Source: Desulforegula conservatrix Mb1Pa
Lineage (GTDB): Bacteria; Desulfobacterota; Desulfobacteria; Desulfobacterales; Desulforegulaceae
Reading direction: 5' to 3'
Length of the DNA: 64,000 nucleotides
Assembly (NCBI RefSeq): GCF_000426225.1
Contig: NZ_AUEY01000003.1
Location: forward strand, 103,431-167,430
In this document: piece by piece, positions 17,725 through 27,037 of the stretch
Position numbering within the stretch: the first letter of the stretch is position 1
Layout of the letters: each line of letters opens with the position of its first letter
The notes under the pieces: model-generated
Told to the model about the DNA's origin: nothing
Seen by the model: the letters and a program-made list of their open reading frames with translations, nothing else
The model's database searches: none
Translations under genes and position numbers: made by a program

Positions 17725-17801
17725 GTGTCCCTTTGCGAATATTTTGGGGAAAATTTATTTTTTAAATATCATGTATTCCAAGGCGATTCGTATCTATTGC
17801 T

Positions 17802-19259
17802 TCAGAAAGACGCCTCAACCCTGTTGCGGCCCTTGTCCTTTGCCAGATAAAGCGCTTTGTCGGCTCTATCCATAATGGTTTCTGGCGCTTTATCCGATTC
17901 CATAAGCCTTGATACGCCGATGCTCAGCGTTGCCCTGATTTCATTTGTTCCAGAGATTATCTTGAGCTTTTCAAATTTGCTCCTTATCCTTTCCGCCACG
18001 TCGGTCGCTGATTTAATATCAGACTCTGGCAGAAGAATGCAGAATTCCTCGCCTCCTATTCTGCCTGCAATATCAACGCCCCTTATTGTGTCGCAGAAGA
18101 GCTTTCCAAGTGATTTGAGGACTTCATCGCCTGCGCTGTGGCCAAATCTGTCGTTAATCTTTTTGAAATAATCCAGATCAATCATGAGCAGTGAAAGGGG
18201 TCTTGAATATCTATTCGATCTTTCGATTTCAGAACCGAGTTTTTCGAGAAAGGCTCGTCTGTTACGAAGCCCGGTCAAAACATCAATTTTAGCCTGATAC
18301 TCAAGCTTTGTCTGGGCTTCTTCCCTTGATCTGATTGCATCAAGCAGCTGGAACCAAAAGAAAACCACAAAAAAAGTAACGCCTGTGCCAAGGCCTATGA
18401 TTGCAATGGTCAGCTTTTTCCATGTTTCGAGGATATCGTCCATTGCGGACGAAACCGAAACGATTATGGGGAAATCCTTTAGCTTTGAAAAGCTCACCAT
18501 TCTGGTAACTCCGTCTGTGATATTGCCATCGGTCAGGAATGTTTCCATGTCCTTGTTCCTATGCTTATAAAGTTCAGATTTTTCCAGAATTGGCTTGCCA
18601 ATCATTTTTTCATTAAACGGAACCCTCACATTGATGAGGCCCTCAGGTGACAGTATGGCTATTGTGCCCTTAGGCTTTATCCGTGACTTTTCGAGCAGTT
18701 CGATTATCTTTTTTAATTCGATTGTAGCAAGAATCACGCCAGCATATTTTGACGCCGAATTTACAGGAATGGATACTGGTAAAAGCCATTCATTTGTGAT
18801 TTTGCTTTTAACCGGAGAGCCAACATAGAAACCTCTTGTAGCCTCACTAAACTGGGCCTTGAAGTATTCATGGTCAGAAACATTGACCCTGGCCCGCTCA
18901 CTGCTTTGGGCTATGATTTGAAGGTCACCTGATGGAGAGATTATTGTGATATCCACTTTATTGTCAGAGAGTCTTCTGAATCCGTCGACAAGATTTATGA
19001 ATTCTGCCGATGTGGCCGGATTTGCGTAGGGATGGGTTGAAATCCATCTTTCCGATGAATAAAGAGAAAGTTCGATTGTTTTGAACAATCCCTTTATCTG
19101 CTCTTCAAGAAGGGATAGCAGCTGCTCTATTATGCGGGAGCTGGAATCAAGCACCCTTTCTCTTTCGTTAAAAGCGCCGAAAAGCATTATTCCCCACATG
19201 AATAATATGGGTATGAAAATTACACAGAATATTCTGGCTCTTTCGAATTGATGCCTCAT
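17802..19259 (-). CDS. Membrane diguanylate cyclase, paralogue of its neighbour
   Basis: 485 residues with the ATG at 19259, preceded by AAGGGGGCAT; this start aligns with that of the paralogue. Architecture is the same: N-terminal membrane segment, dCACHE-like periplasmic region (FYVGSPVKSKITNEWLLPVS), second membrane segment and GGDEF domain with DVLTGLRNRRAF and GRIGGEEFCILLPE. The I-site RGVD is intact. The two proteins are alike along their whole length, including the sensor, so this is a recent tandem duplication. A 77-bp gap separates them. A family 1 repeat lies just upstream of the start. Confidence 0.93.
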   Translation of the reverse strand: MRHQFERARIFCVIFIPILFMWGIMLFGAFNERERVLDSSSRIIEQLLSLLEEQIKGLFKTIELSLYSSERWISTHPYANPATSAEFINLVDGFRRLSDNKVDITIISPSGDLQIIAQSSERARVNVSDHEYFKAQFSEATRGFYVGSPVKSKITNEWLLPVSIPVNSASKYAGVILATIELKKIIELLEKSRIKPKGTIAILSPEGLINVRVPFNEKMIGKPILEKSELYKHRNKDMETFLTDGNITDGVTRMVSFSKLKDFPIIVSVSSAMDDILETWKKLTIAIIGLGTGVTFFVVFFWFQLLDAIRSREEAQTKLEYQAKIDVLTGLRNRRAFLEKLGSEIERSNRYSRPLSLLMIDLDYFKKINDRFGHSAGDEVLKSLGKLFCDTIRGVDIAGRIGGEEFCILLPESDIKSATDVAERIRSKFEKLKIISGTNEIRATLSIGVSRLMESDKAPETIMDRADKALYLAKDKGRNRVEASF

Positions 19260-19274
19260 ATGCCCCCTTGCTGT

Positions 19275-19422
19275 TTGACACGCCCGCAAAAAGCCGTTTT
19301 AAATATTTCCTCTAATGCCGGAAGTATGAATCTGTTGTGGGCGGTCTGACACCGGGGCACAACAGATTAAACCAGATCCGGCATGGCATTATGCCATTTT
19401 GATATTTTGCGAGGGCTCATCA
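19275..19422. repeat. Dispersed intergenic repeat, family 1, diverged copy
   Basis: Starts TTGACACGCCCGCAAAAAGC and ends ATATTTTGCGAGGGCTCATC, still recognisable as the terminal inverted repeats of the family. CCAGATCCGGCAT is retained inside. It sits between the FliG-like gene and the second diguanylate cyclase. Confidence 0.6.
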
Positions 19423-19467
19423 TTCAAGGCCGTCAAGATGCCAAAGTTTGATTGGTGTTCATTCGCT

Positions 19468-20151
19468 TTAAGGTCTGATAAGAGCTTCAACAAGAGTTTG
19501 CTGGGCCTCGTCAATTTCTTCGGGATCTGCTCCTGATGCGAATTTCATATCTTCTTCTATTATTTCCCTGAATCTTGAGGGTATATTCGAGAATATCTTG
19601 TTTTTTATGGCATCGGTTGAATCAAGGAGGGCCATAGCTATGATTCCTATATCAACCCTGAAAATTCTGGAGCTTATGTCCATATCCCTTATGCCCATGA
19701 TGTCCTCGAAAAAATAGACTCCGTGCTTTTCTTTGTAGGCCTTGATTTCCTTTTCAAGAATGCTGAAATAGGTTTTCTTTTTTTCCTTGATGGCAGACAT
19801 CATATGGGATCTTTCTTTTGTATCCGAGATGCATATCATCTCTGCCAGATGTTTTTTTGGGTTGAAATCCTTATATCTGACCTCTAGTGACCTGACAATT
19901 TCTTCTTCTACCTTATCAAGGATCTGGTTTAGAGCGGTTTCGGTTATGCTTTCAAGATCGATGAGGATTGACAGGATCTTCTCGCGCTTTTCAGGCTTGA
20001 TTATCTTCATGAGTCCCGCAGCGCCTTCGACTGTCATGTTCATTATTATGACAGCCGCACTCGTATCCGAGATATGCATCAGTATTGAAAGAAGATCTTT
20101 CGGTGGTATTGTTCTTACGAGCATCCATGTATTGAAATTGAGCTTCTTCAT
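19468..20151 (-). CDS. FliG-like protein lacking the FliF-binding N domain
   Basis: 227 residues, all helical. The C-terminal 80 residues align with the last FliG domain of the true FliG in this window: FEDIMGIRD with FEDLLNVDD, KNKIFSNIPSRFREIIEEDM with KKKILGNLSARAAEMLMEDL, and DEAQQTLV with EGAQSEVV. The first 70 residues (IPPKDLLSILMHISDTSAAV) resemble the FliG middle domain, and there is no N domain. Of the motor charges, Arg of the SR pair and one acidic pair are kept, while the upstream Lys and downstream Arg/Lys are lost. It lies behind two diguanylate cyclases. A role in modifying the motor is possible but unproven; a general MgtE-N-like scaffold is the alternative. Confidence 0.7.
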   Translation of the reverse strand: MKKLNFNTWMLVRTIPPKDLLSILMHISDTSAAVIIMNMTVEGAAGLMKIIKPEKREKILSILIDLESITETALNQILDKVEEEIVRSLEVRYKDFNPKKHLAEMICISDTKERSHMMSAIKEKKKTYFSILEKEIKAYKEKHGVYFFEDIMGIRDMDISSRIFRVDIGIIAMALLDSTDAIKNKIFSNIPSRFREIIEEDMKFASGADPEEIDEAQQTLVEALIRP

Positions 20152-20406
20152 CTATTAACGCCAAGGATCATTTAAGGTTTTTGCTGATTGCCAATGCTGC
20201 AAGAAAGTCAGGGACAAAAGCAGCCCATCCCCTTTTTTATTACACCATTGATAAATGCTCAAGAATTTATAATTTGAAAAGACTCTATCATGATTATGGA
20301 GATTTTTTTCATGCTATTGATTAAATTGTGTCTGGGAAATTCACTGTCAAGTGGCATGGATGTCACATTAACTGTTATATTTGGGGAGACAATGGGGGCA
20401 GGGCTG

Positions 20407-21249
20407 TCAGATCTTATAAACTTCAGAAGCTGATGTCTGATCAGCGACCGTTATCCCTACGCGTCTGCCTCTTATCGCTTCAGATACGGTTCCGAGGGCC
20501 ATTTCACGGGTGTTGTTTTTTTCGCTTACATGGCCGATTATTACCTGTCTGAGTCCTGGATGGATAATCTGGGTGACGAGTTCTTTGGCTTCCTGGTTTG
20601 ACAGATGCCCGACCCTGCTTCTCACTCTCTGCTTGAGTGTCCACGGATATGGGCCGGATGCAAGCATTACCGGATCATGGTTTGCCTCGATCATTACGAG
20701 ACCGCAGTTCATGAGTCTTGTTTTGACAAGGGATGTGGCGATTCCAAGATCGGTTGCAATACCCATTTTTTTTAAACCGGATGAAACAGTGAATCCTGCC
20801 GGATCTACAGCGTCGTGGGATATACTGAATGGTTGGATTTCCATTCCGTTTATTCTGAATGCATTGCCGCATACAAATTCCCGGATTTCATGGAATGATT
20901 TTTTTTTGTCACCGATTGCGGCCATTGTCGCCCTTGAGGCGTAAACAGGAATTTTATATCTTTTTGATAATACGAACGCGGCCTGGACATGGTCAGTGTG
21001 TTCGTGGGTTATGAGTATAGCCTTCAGATTTGAGGTCGGCAGATTCTTGGAGGCCATTCTTTTTTCAAGCTCTATGCCCGAAAGACCCGCATCGATAAGG
21101 ATAGAATATTTGCCTGATGAAACATATGTGGAATTACCCTTGCTGCCGCTGGCAAGGACACATACTGACATCTCTTGATCAATGCTGCCGGATTCATCGT
21201 AAATATGTTCTGTGGATTTGTAATTGTTAAATGTCACTGGATCAGGCAT
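20407..21249 (-). CDS. MBL-fold metallo-hydrolase (WalJ/YycJ-like)
   Basis: 280 residues, or 254 if translation starts at Met27 (position 21171), where the family N-terminus (MSVCVLASGSKGNSTYV) begins. The metallo-beta-lactamase motif THEHTDH is complete, and later ligands are in MIEANHDP and GHVSEKNNTREMA. Such proteins are metal-dependent phosphodiesterases or nucleases. The gene is the last of the rimP-nusA-to-dut series, 14 bp behind dut. The first 26 residues are not conserved in the family as far as I can judge, so the start is uncertain. Confidence 0.82.
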   Translation of the reverse strand: MPDPVTFNNYKSTEHIYDESGSIDQEMSVCVLASGSKGNSTYVSSGKYSILIDAGLSGIELEKRMASKNLPTSNLKAILITHEHTDHVQAAFVLSKRYKIPVYASRATMAAIGDKKKSFHEIREFVCGNAFRINGMEIQPFSISHDAVDPAGFTVSSGLKKMGIATDLGIATSLVKTRLMNCGLVMIEANHDPVMLASGPYPWTLKQRVRSRVGHLSNQEAKELVTQIIHPGLRQVIIGHVSEKNNTREMALGTVSEAIRGRRVGITVADQTSASEVYKI

Positions 21250-21263
21250 TGATTTATTTTCCG

Positions 21264-21719
21264 TTATATCCCGGTATGTCCGAACCCGCCGGTTCTTTCT
21301 GTTTTTGAAAGCTTTTCAACTTCATCAATTGTCACCTGATAAACCTTCTTGATCAGCATCTGGGCCACACGATCGCCTCTTTTAAGCACGAACGGGGCCT
21401 TCCCAAGGTTTATTATGGCCACCTTAACTTCTTCACGATAGTCTGCATCAACAGTTCCTGGTGAATTAATCAGGGTTATTCCGAATTTTACGGCAAGTCC
21501 GCTTCTTGGCCTTATTTCACCTTCATAACCTTGAGGAATGGCCATGGCAAAACCTGTGGGAACAAGAAAAATGTCTCCTGGCTCAATGACCGTATCTTCG
21601 TTTACAGCCGCGCAGAGATCCATGCCCGCAGAACCGGGAGTCATATATCTTGGTATGGGAATATCAGCGTCCTGGTCAGGTCTGAGTCTTACAATTTTCA
21701 GAAGGGGTATTTCTGGCAT
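21264..21719 (-). CDS. dut: dUTP diphosphatase
   Basis: 151 residues, complete. All five trimeric dUTPase motifs are visible: PGSAGMDLCA, RPRSGLAVK, INSPGTVDADYREEVKV with the catalytic Asp, RGDRVAQMLI, and C-terminal RTGGFGHTG that closes over the substrate. The enzyme hydrolyses dUTP to dUMP and pyrophosphate, keeping uracil out of DNA and supplying dTMP synthesis. It lies between the M16 protease and the MBL hydrolase genes, a common order in this phylum. Confidence 0.97.
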   Translation of the reverse strand: MPEIPLLKIVRLRPDQDADIPIPRYMTPGSAGMDLCAAVNEDTVIEPGDIFLVPTGFAMAIPQGYEGEIRPRSGLAVKFGITLINSPGTVDADYREEVKVAIINLGKAPFVLKRGDRVAQMLIKKVYQVTIDEVEKLSKTERTGGFGHTGI

Positions 21720-21890
21720 AATGCTCCGGTATTAATTTTAAAAAAACGTTTCTGTATCAATTTGTCTGTTTTAGGAAGAGGAGAGCCTTTTGTACAGCTT
21801 TTTCCTTGTGCGGGTTCCAAAAAAAATGGTGCGCAGACCATATAGTCCGGGCACCATATCTTTATCAAAGCTTAATGAGACAAAATATCA

Positions 21891-21930
21891 ATTTTTTTGT
21901 GAAACTTTTTTACAAAAAATCGACCCGCGA
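21891..21930 (-). repeat. Dispersed repeat, family 2 core, degraded
   Basis: On the minus strand it reads GCGGGTCGATTTTTTGTAAA then AAAGTTTCACAAAAAAA, matching GGGTCGCTTTTTTGAAAAAA and GCTCCGCAAAA with several changes. Confidence 0.5.
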
Positions 21931-21949
21931 ATGCTAATATTTCTGATTT

Positions 21950-22020
21950 TTGAACGATGTTTTTTGAAACATTGGTTTGGTTCCATCAATCATAAATTCA
22001 AATTCTAAAATCAAAAATCC
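21950..22020. repeat. Dispersed palindromic repeat, family 3
   Basis: TCTGATTTTTGA at the left is answered by TTCTAAAATCAAAAATCC at the right. CAATCATAAATTCAAATTCT links it to the copies at 10610 and 13672. Confidence 0.6.
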
Positions 22021-22058
22021 TGGCGTTGGATCACGGACAAAATGCGTCCTAATCTGAC

Positions 22059-23327
22059 TTACGAATAAAGCGCTTCTTTGAGCTTATTTCTGTCCAGGTC
22101 AGGGCCGAGCGCTGTCAGAGCGAGGCTTTCAGGAGAGAAACATTCTGACGCAAGGCGCTGAATGTCTTCCCTTGTGACCTGGTCAAGCTTTTCAGAAACC
22201 TCTTCGACGGATATGAATCTTCCGAAGTATGCTTCGTTCTGGGCTATTCTCATAACCTGACCGTCTGTATTTTCCTCGGCAAGAAGTATGTTCCCGCGTA
22301 TGAATTCCCTTGCAGCATCGAATTCAGACTGGCTGACAGTCTCTTTTATGAGCCTGTCCAGCTCTTTTTTTATGAGAGCCACTGATTTTTGGGCGTTCTC
22401 AGGAGCGACTCCGGCATAAACGCCAAATGATCCTGAATCTGTATTTGTGCTGTTAAAGGAGTAAACATTATAAGCAAGGCCGCGCTTTTCCCTTATTTCC
22501 TGGAAAAGACGGGAGCTCATATTTCCACCCAGAATTGTATTCATGATCCCTGCTGCAAACCTGTCCGGTGATGTGTAATTTATTCCGTTCATACCGATGC
22601 AGATATGGGCCTGTTCAATATCTTTTTCATGCACCATGACATGAGGCCTGATTACGGGCGGAGTTCTGTCCGGAAAGCCTAAACCTGATTTTATGGTTTC
22701 AAAGCGTTTTCCAACGAGGTCAACCACTCTTGAGTGCTCCATATTCCCAGCCGCCGCAATTATTACTTTTTGGGGGTCGTAATTGCGCCTGAAAAATTTA
22801 AGAACATCATCCCTTGTGAAGGACATGAGCATTTCAGGTGTTCCGAGAATGCTCCTTGAAAAAGGATGGCCTTCCCAGAAATGGCTGTCAAACAGAAGAT
22901 GAACATATTCATCAGAATTGTCTTCTGTCATGCTTATTTCCTGAAGAACCACCTGGAGTTCATTTTCCATTTCCTCAGGAATAAAAGCAGGATTCAGAAA
23001 AATGTCTGACAGAATATCAGACATTTTTTCAAGATGGGTATCAATGGCCTTTGCGTGGAAGCAGGTGCTTTCCATGGAAGTAAAGGCATTGGTGTGGCCT
23101 CCGATTGCGTCGAAGGCCTTGGCTATCTCGTATGCACTACGGGTTGTCGTACCCTTGAACAGCATATGCTCAATGAAATGAGCCATGCCGTTCTCTTCAG
23201 GGTATTCGTCCCTTGAGCCTGTATCAAGCCATACTCCCATTGCCACTGATCTGACATGGGGTATATGCATGCTCAGGATCTTGACCCCGTTTGAAAGGGT
23301 CGTTTTTGTGTAGGACTGACTATTCAT
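22059..23327 (-). CDS. M16-family zinc metallopeptidase
   Basis: 422 residues. The inverted zinc-binding motif [11 protein letters not shown] (HxxEH) is near residue 49 and the downstream Glu lies in [11 protein letters not shown]. The C-terminal inactive-type M16 domain ([14 protein letters not shown]) is present, so both halves of the clam-shell are in one chain. Such processing peptidases (YmxG/PqqL-like) follow pnp in many genomes. The start overlaps the pnp stop by 8 bp. The substrate is unknown. There is no signal peptide, so it is presumably cytoplasmic. Confidence 0.92.
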   Translation of the reverse strand: MNSQSYTKTTLSNGVKILSMHIPHVRSVAMGVWLDTGSRDEYPEENGMAHFIEHMLFKGTTTRSAYEIAKAFDAIGGHTNAFTSMESTCFHAKAIDTHLEKMSDILSDIFLNPAFIPEEMENELQVVLQEISMTEDNSDEYVHLLFDSHFWEGHPFSRSILGTPEMLMSFTRDDVLKFFRRNYDPQKVIIAAAGNMEHSRVVDLVGKRFETIKSGLGFPDRTPPVIRPHVMVHEKDIEQAHICIGMNGINYTSPDRFAAGIMNTILGGNMSSRLFQEIREKRGLAYNVYSFNSTNTDSGSFGVYAGVAPENAQKSVALIKKELDRLIKETVSQSEFDAAREFIRGNILLAEENTDGQVMRIAQNEAYFGRFISVEEVSEKLDQVTREDIQRLASECFSPESLALTALGPDLDRNKLKEALYS

Positions 23328-25419
23328 TCGTCGTGTCTTCCAGAAGGGCCTTGCGGCTCAGTCTGATTTTCCCGTCCCTTGAGATTTCAAGAACCTTAAC
23401 CCTGATTGTCTCGCCTTCGCTGATGACATCAGTTACCTTGCGTACTCTTTCCTTTGCAAGTTCGGAAATATGAACGAGTCCGTCGCATCCAGGCTTGATT
23501 GTGACAAAAGCTCCGAAGTCAGTTATCTTTGCAACGAGACCTTCGTAAATTCCACCAACTTCAGGATCGAGTGCTATGTCGCTGATAATTTTATGGGCCT
23601 TGGCAGCGTCGTCTTCATTTGATGCGGAAATCTTTATAATGCCTGAATCGTTTATCTCGATCTGGGTATTGGTATCTGCCTGGATCTGGCGTATTACCTT
23701 GCCACCCGCTCCGATTATATCGCGGATTTTGTCTGTATTGATCTGCATTGTATGTATTTTAGGAGCATGAGGAGATATTTCATCCCTTGATTCAGAAAGA
23801 GATTCGAGCATTTTACCAAGAATATGAAGTCTTCCTCTTCTGGCCTGTTCAAGGGCCTGGGTCATGATTTCCTTGGAAAGCTCGTTGATCTTTATGTCCA
23901 TCTGAAGGGCTGTGATGCCTTCGCTTGTCCCGCAGACCTTGAAGTCCATGTCTCCTGTATGATCTTCGTCTCCAAGTATGTCAGAAAGGATTGCAATCTT
24001 GTCGCCTTCCTTTACAAGTCCCATTGCAATGCCTGATACAGGAGCCTTGATCGGAACTCCGCCGTCCATGAGGGCAAGTGTGCAGGAGCATACGGTTCCC
24101 ATGGAAGATGATCCGTTTGATTCTGTAACTTCAGATACAAGACGGATTGTGTAATCAAAGTTTTCCTTGTCAGGAAGAATGGCTTCAATGGCTCTTGTCG
24201 CAAGAGCACCGTGACCGTATTCACGTCTGCTTGGTGCTCCGACTCTTTTTACTTCGCCAACGCAGTACGGAGGGAAGTTGTAATGAAGCATGAACTGCTT
24301 TTCGGATTCTCCGTGGAGAAGTTCGACTTTCTGGGCATCCCTTCCTGATCCGAGGGTAAGCACTCCAAGAACCTGGGTTTCGCCTCTGGTGAAGAGAGCC
24401 GAGCCGTGCGGACGAGGAAGAATGTCAATATCGCAGGTGATTGGTCTTACTTCATCAAATTTTCTGCCGTCGACTCTGATTTGATCAGTGAGTATGATAT
24501 CCCTGCTGACTTTTTTGACAAGCTCTGAATACATGCCAGAAACTTCGGCTTTGCGGTCTGCATATTCTTCGCCAAGAGCAGCTATCAATTCTGCCTTGAC
24601 CTTGCTGACAGCGTCCTTGCGGCTGAACTTGTCAGGAGACATGAGCGCGACCCTGAGCGGTGCTGACGCAATTTCTTTTATTTTTGCCAGAAGAGCTTCA
24701 TCCCGCTGCTTTGCTTCAAAAATTCTCTTTTCTTTGCCAAGCGCAGCCTGGAGCTTTTCCTGGGCCTCTATGATTGGCTTGATTGCATCATGTCCGAAAT
24801 AAATGGCATCGAGCATTTCTGCTTCAGAAACCATCTGACCGCCGCCTTCAACCATTGTGATTCCGCTTTTTGATCCGGCCACAACAATATTGATATCACA
24901 AGAAGGATCCGAAATCTGGCTTATGGTCGGATTTGCAACAAATTTTCCGCCGATTCTTGCTACTCTGACACCTGCTATTGGGCCCATGAATGGTATTTCA
25001 GAAATGCTCAGAGCAGCCGAGGCTCCGATGAGGGCAAGAATATCAGAATCGTTTTCCTTGTCCATTGAAAGAACCGTTGCAATAACCTGGGTCTCGCAAC
25101 AGAATTCATCGGGAAAAAGCGGCCTGATAGGTCTGTCTATGAGGCGGCAGGTTAGAACTTCCTTTTCGCTAGGACGGCCTACTTCTCTTCTGAAATAGTT
25201 GCCAGGAATTCTTCCCGCAGCATATATCTTTTCTATATATTCAACTGACAGCGGAAGAAAGTCGGTTCCTTCCTTTGCGTCTTTGATATAGGAAACAGTC
25301 ACAAGGACTATTGTGTCTCCATATTGAACGATTGCGCTTCCTGCTGCCTGTTTTGCTATTTTTCCGGATTTGATGGTAAGCGGTTTGCCCTCAACGATTG
25401 CTTCTACTACATATTCCAT
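23320..25419 (-). CDS. pnp: Polyribonucleotide nucleotidyltransferase (PNPase)
   Basis: 699 residues, standard. It has two RNase PH-type domains (about 1-210 and 310-545; [15 protein letters not shown] in the second), a KH domain ([16 protein letters not shown], about 555-615) and an S1 domain ([18 protein letters not shown], about 620-690). It degrades RNA 3' to 5' with phosphate and works in the degradosome and quality control. The start at 25419 follows AAGGAAG; an in-frame upstream ATG at 25482 would add 21 residues outside the family. A 275-bp leader separates it from rpsO, with a terminator near rpsO, so a separate leader-controlled transcript is possible. Confidence 0.97.
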   Translation of the reverse strand: MEYVVEAIVEGKPLTIKSGKIAKQAAGSAIVQYGDTIVLVTVSYIKDAKEGTDFLPLSVEYIEKIYAAGRIPGNYFRREVGRPSEKEVLTCRLIDRPIRPLFPDEFCCETQVIATVLSMDKENDSDILALIGASAALSISEIPFMGPIAGVRVARIGGKFVANPTISQISDPSCDINIVVAGSKSGITMVEGGGQMVSEAEMLDAIYFGHDAIKPIIEAQEKLQAALGKEKRIFEAKQRDEALLAKIKEIASAPLRVALMSPDKFSRKDAVSKVKAELIAALGEEYADRKAEVSGMYSELVKKVSRDIILTDQIRVDGRKFDEVRPITCDIDILPRPHGSALFTRGETQVLGVLTLGSGRDAQKVELLHGESEKQFMLHYNFPPYCVGEVKRVGAPSRREYGHGALATRAIEAILPDKENFDYTIRLVSEVTESNGSSSMGTVCSCTLALMDGGVPIKAPVSGIAMGLVKEGDKIAILSDILGDEDHTGDMDFKVCGTSEGITALQMDIKINELSKEIMTQALEQARRGRLHILGKMLESLSESRDEISPHAPKIHTMQINTDKIRDIIGAGGKVIRQIQADTNTQIEINDSGIIKISASNEDDAAKAHKIISDIALDPEVGGIYEGLVAKITDFGAFVTIKPGCDGLVHISELAKERVRKVTDVISEGETIRVKVLEISRDGKIRLSRKALLEDTTNE

Positions 25420-25659
25420 ATTTTTTTCTTCCTTGATTCTCTGCACCCGGACAAATCGGAGAGACTTACGCCAAAACAGCATTCCATTTTAAGCTGTCGT
25501 ATTAAGGCAGGATTGGATAATTTGGTGTGTAAAATGAAATCCTGTTTGTGCGCGAGCCCTTGCCGTGTGTTCCAGATACATTGGGTTTGTTATTCTCATT
25601 TCGCATTCAGATTACAATTGTATTGCATCTTGATTGCGGAAATGAAATTTGCCAAAAAA

Positions 25660-25680
25660 AGCGGCGCAGGATGCGCCGCT
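25660..25680 (-). terminator. Rho-independent terminator after rpsO (bidirectional shape)
   Basis: GCGGCGCA (25661-25668) pairs perfectly with TGCGCCGC (25672-25679) around a 3-nt loop. Runs of A and T on both sides give a U-tract in either direction. It starts 14 bp beyond the rpsO stop. Confidence 0.85.
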
Positions 25681-25693
25681 TTTTTATTTTTTA

Positions 25694-25963
25694 TTACCTT
25701 CTGAGACCGAGAGCCTTGATTATGGTTCTGTATCTCTGAATTTCCTTGTTTTTCAGGTAGTTCAGCATTCTTCTGCGCTGACCTACAAGCATAAGAAGAC
25801 CTCGTCTTGAGTGATGATCTTTTTTGTGAGTCTTGAGATGATCAGTCAGATACTCTATTCTGTTTGTAAGAAGAGCAATCTGAACTTCAGGGGAACCTGT
25901 GTCAGACTCATGGGTCTTGAATTTTTCGATTACTTCTTTTTTTGCTTCGTTTGACATTGTCAT
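25694..25963 (-). CDS. rpsO: 30S ribosomal protein S15
   Basis: 89 residues, exactly the normal length. Recognisable features are [37 protein letters not shown] with the rRNA-binding DHHSRRGL, and C-terminal [13 protein letters not shown]. The chosen ATG has GGAG 9 nt upstream; an in-frame reading upstream to 26089 is untranslated leader. S15 binds 16S rRNA early in assembly of the platform and commonly represses its own mRNA. It is placed between truB and pnp as in many bacteria. Confidence 0.97.
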   Translation of the reverse strand: MTMSNEAKKEVIEKFKTHESDTGSPEVQIALLTNRIEYLTDHLKTHKKDHHSRRGLLMLVGQRRRMLNYLKNKEIQRYRTIIKALGLRR

Positions 25964-26123
25964 TCTTTGAATCTCCGTTTGGTTTGGAATATATATTACG
26001 ATTTTGCATATCCCGACCATGTTGATTTGTTCATGGTGGTCTCCGAAATCGCGGTCCAATATTCCATTCAGACCAAGCGTTCCAGACAACTCTTAACGTG
26101 ATACGCGCTTCCCATGCAGATTT

Positions 26124-27023
26124 TCAGATCAGGACACAGTGGTATCCATATCTGCCAAATTCATCTTCATACCTCAAAATAGCCATGAGGTCATTATTTT
26201 TATTTACAATTTTCAAAAATCCGTCGCTGTCCGCAGCAAATTCAGCACTTACAGAATCAAGATTTCTGCCATGCCTTATGGTAATTTCAAGTGATTCATC
26301 AGCAATCAGCTCCGGCATTCCTTTGAGTGCTGTGGCTGGTTCGAAAACGAAGTCAATGCGCTCTGTTTCAGGAACTTCCCTGAAATCATCCAGTTTTATG
26401 GCGTCTTCCACATTGAATCCGCAGTTCACGGTTCTTCTCAGTTCTTTAAGATGGGCGCCACATCCTAATTTTTGTCCAATATCATAGCATAGTGTGCGGA
26501 TGTAGGTGCCTGACGAGCATCTTACCCTGAAAAATACAGAAGGCAGATTGATTTCAAGAACCTCAAGCTCAAAAATTGTCACCGGTCTCGCCGGTTTCTC
26601 AACTGGCTTTCCCTTTCTTGCGAGCTTGTATAAAGGAACTCCGTTGTGTTTTAGGGCTGAAAAAGTGGGAGGCTTCTGAAGAATATCACCTTTAAAACAT
26701 TCACATGCTTTTTTGATATCAGATTCACTGATTTGATCTACAAGTTCGGGGTTGCACTGGCTCGTTATCTGGCCTGTTCTGTCCTGGGTATCTGTTTCTA
26801 TTCCGAGAAGCATCTCAGCTTCGTAGGTTTTTTCTCCGCCTAAAAGAAACGAGGAAATTTTTGTGGCTTTTTCAAGGCATACAACCATAAGGCCTGTTGC
26901 AAATGGATCAAGGGTTCCTGTATGTCCGCACTTTGAAGCTCCAAGAAGTCTTTTGACCCTTGCCACGACAAACGCAGAACTGATGCCGGATGGTTTGTCA
27001 ATCAGAATAAGTCCGTTTTTCAT
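26124..27023 (-). CDS. truB: tRNA pseudouridine(55) synthase TruB
   Basis: 299 residues. The catalytic motif GHTGTLDPFATGL with its Asp is near residue 40, KPPTFSALKHNGVPLYKLARKG follows, and RCSSGTYIRTLCYDIG marks the substrate-binding part. It makes pseudouridine 55 in the T loop of tRNAs. GGGA 5 nt before the ATG at 27023 supports this start; an ATG three codons upstream has no ribosome-binding site. It begins 14 bp beyond the stop of the DHH gene. The C-terminal extension is PUA-like. Confidence 0.95.
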   Translation of the reverse strand: MKNGLILIDKPSGISSAFVVARVKRLLGASKCGHTGTLDPFATGLMVVCLEKATKISSFLLGGEKTYEAEMLLGIETDTQDRTGQITSQCNPELVDQISESDIKKACECFKGDILQKPPTFSALKHNGVPLYKLARKGKPVEKPARPVTIFELEVLEINLPSVFFRVRCSSGTYIRTLCYDIGQKLGCGAHLKELRRTVNCGFNVEDAIKLDDFREVPETERIDFVFEPATALKGMPELIADESLEITIRHGRNLDSVSAEFAADSDGFLKIVNKNNDLMAILRYEDEFGRYGYHCVLI

Positions 27024-27037
27024 TTTTCCCATTTATA

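Larger units (their letters stand above)
21720..22058. other. 339-bp gap between the M16 protease gene and dut, filled with repeats
   Basis: No gene is seen. It contains a degraded family 2 core at 21891-21930 (minus) and a family 3 repeat at 21950-22020, and otherwise AT-rich DNA. dut may therefore need its own promoter, which I could not identify. Confidence 0.6.
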
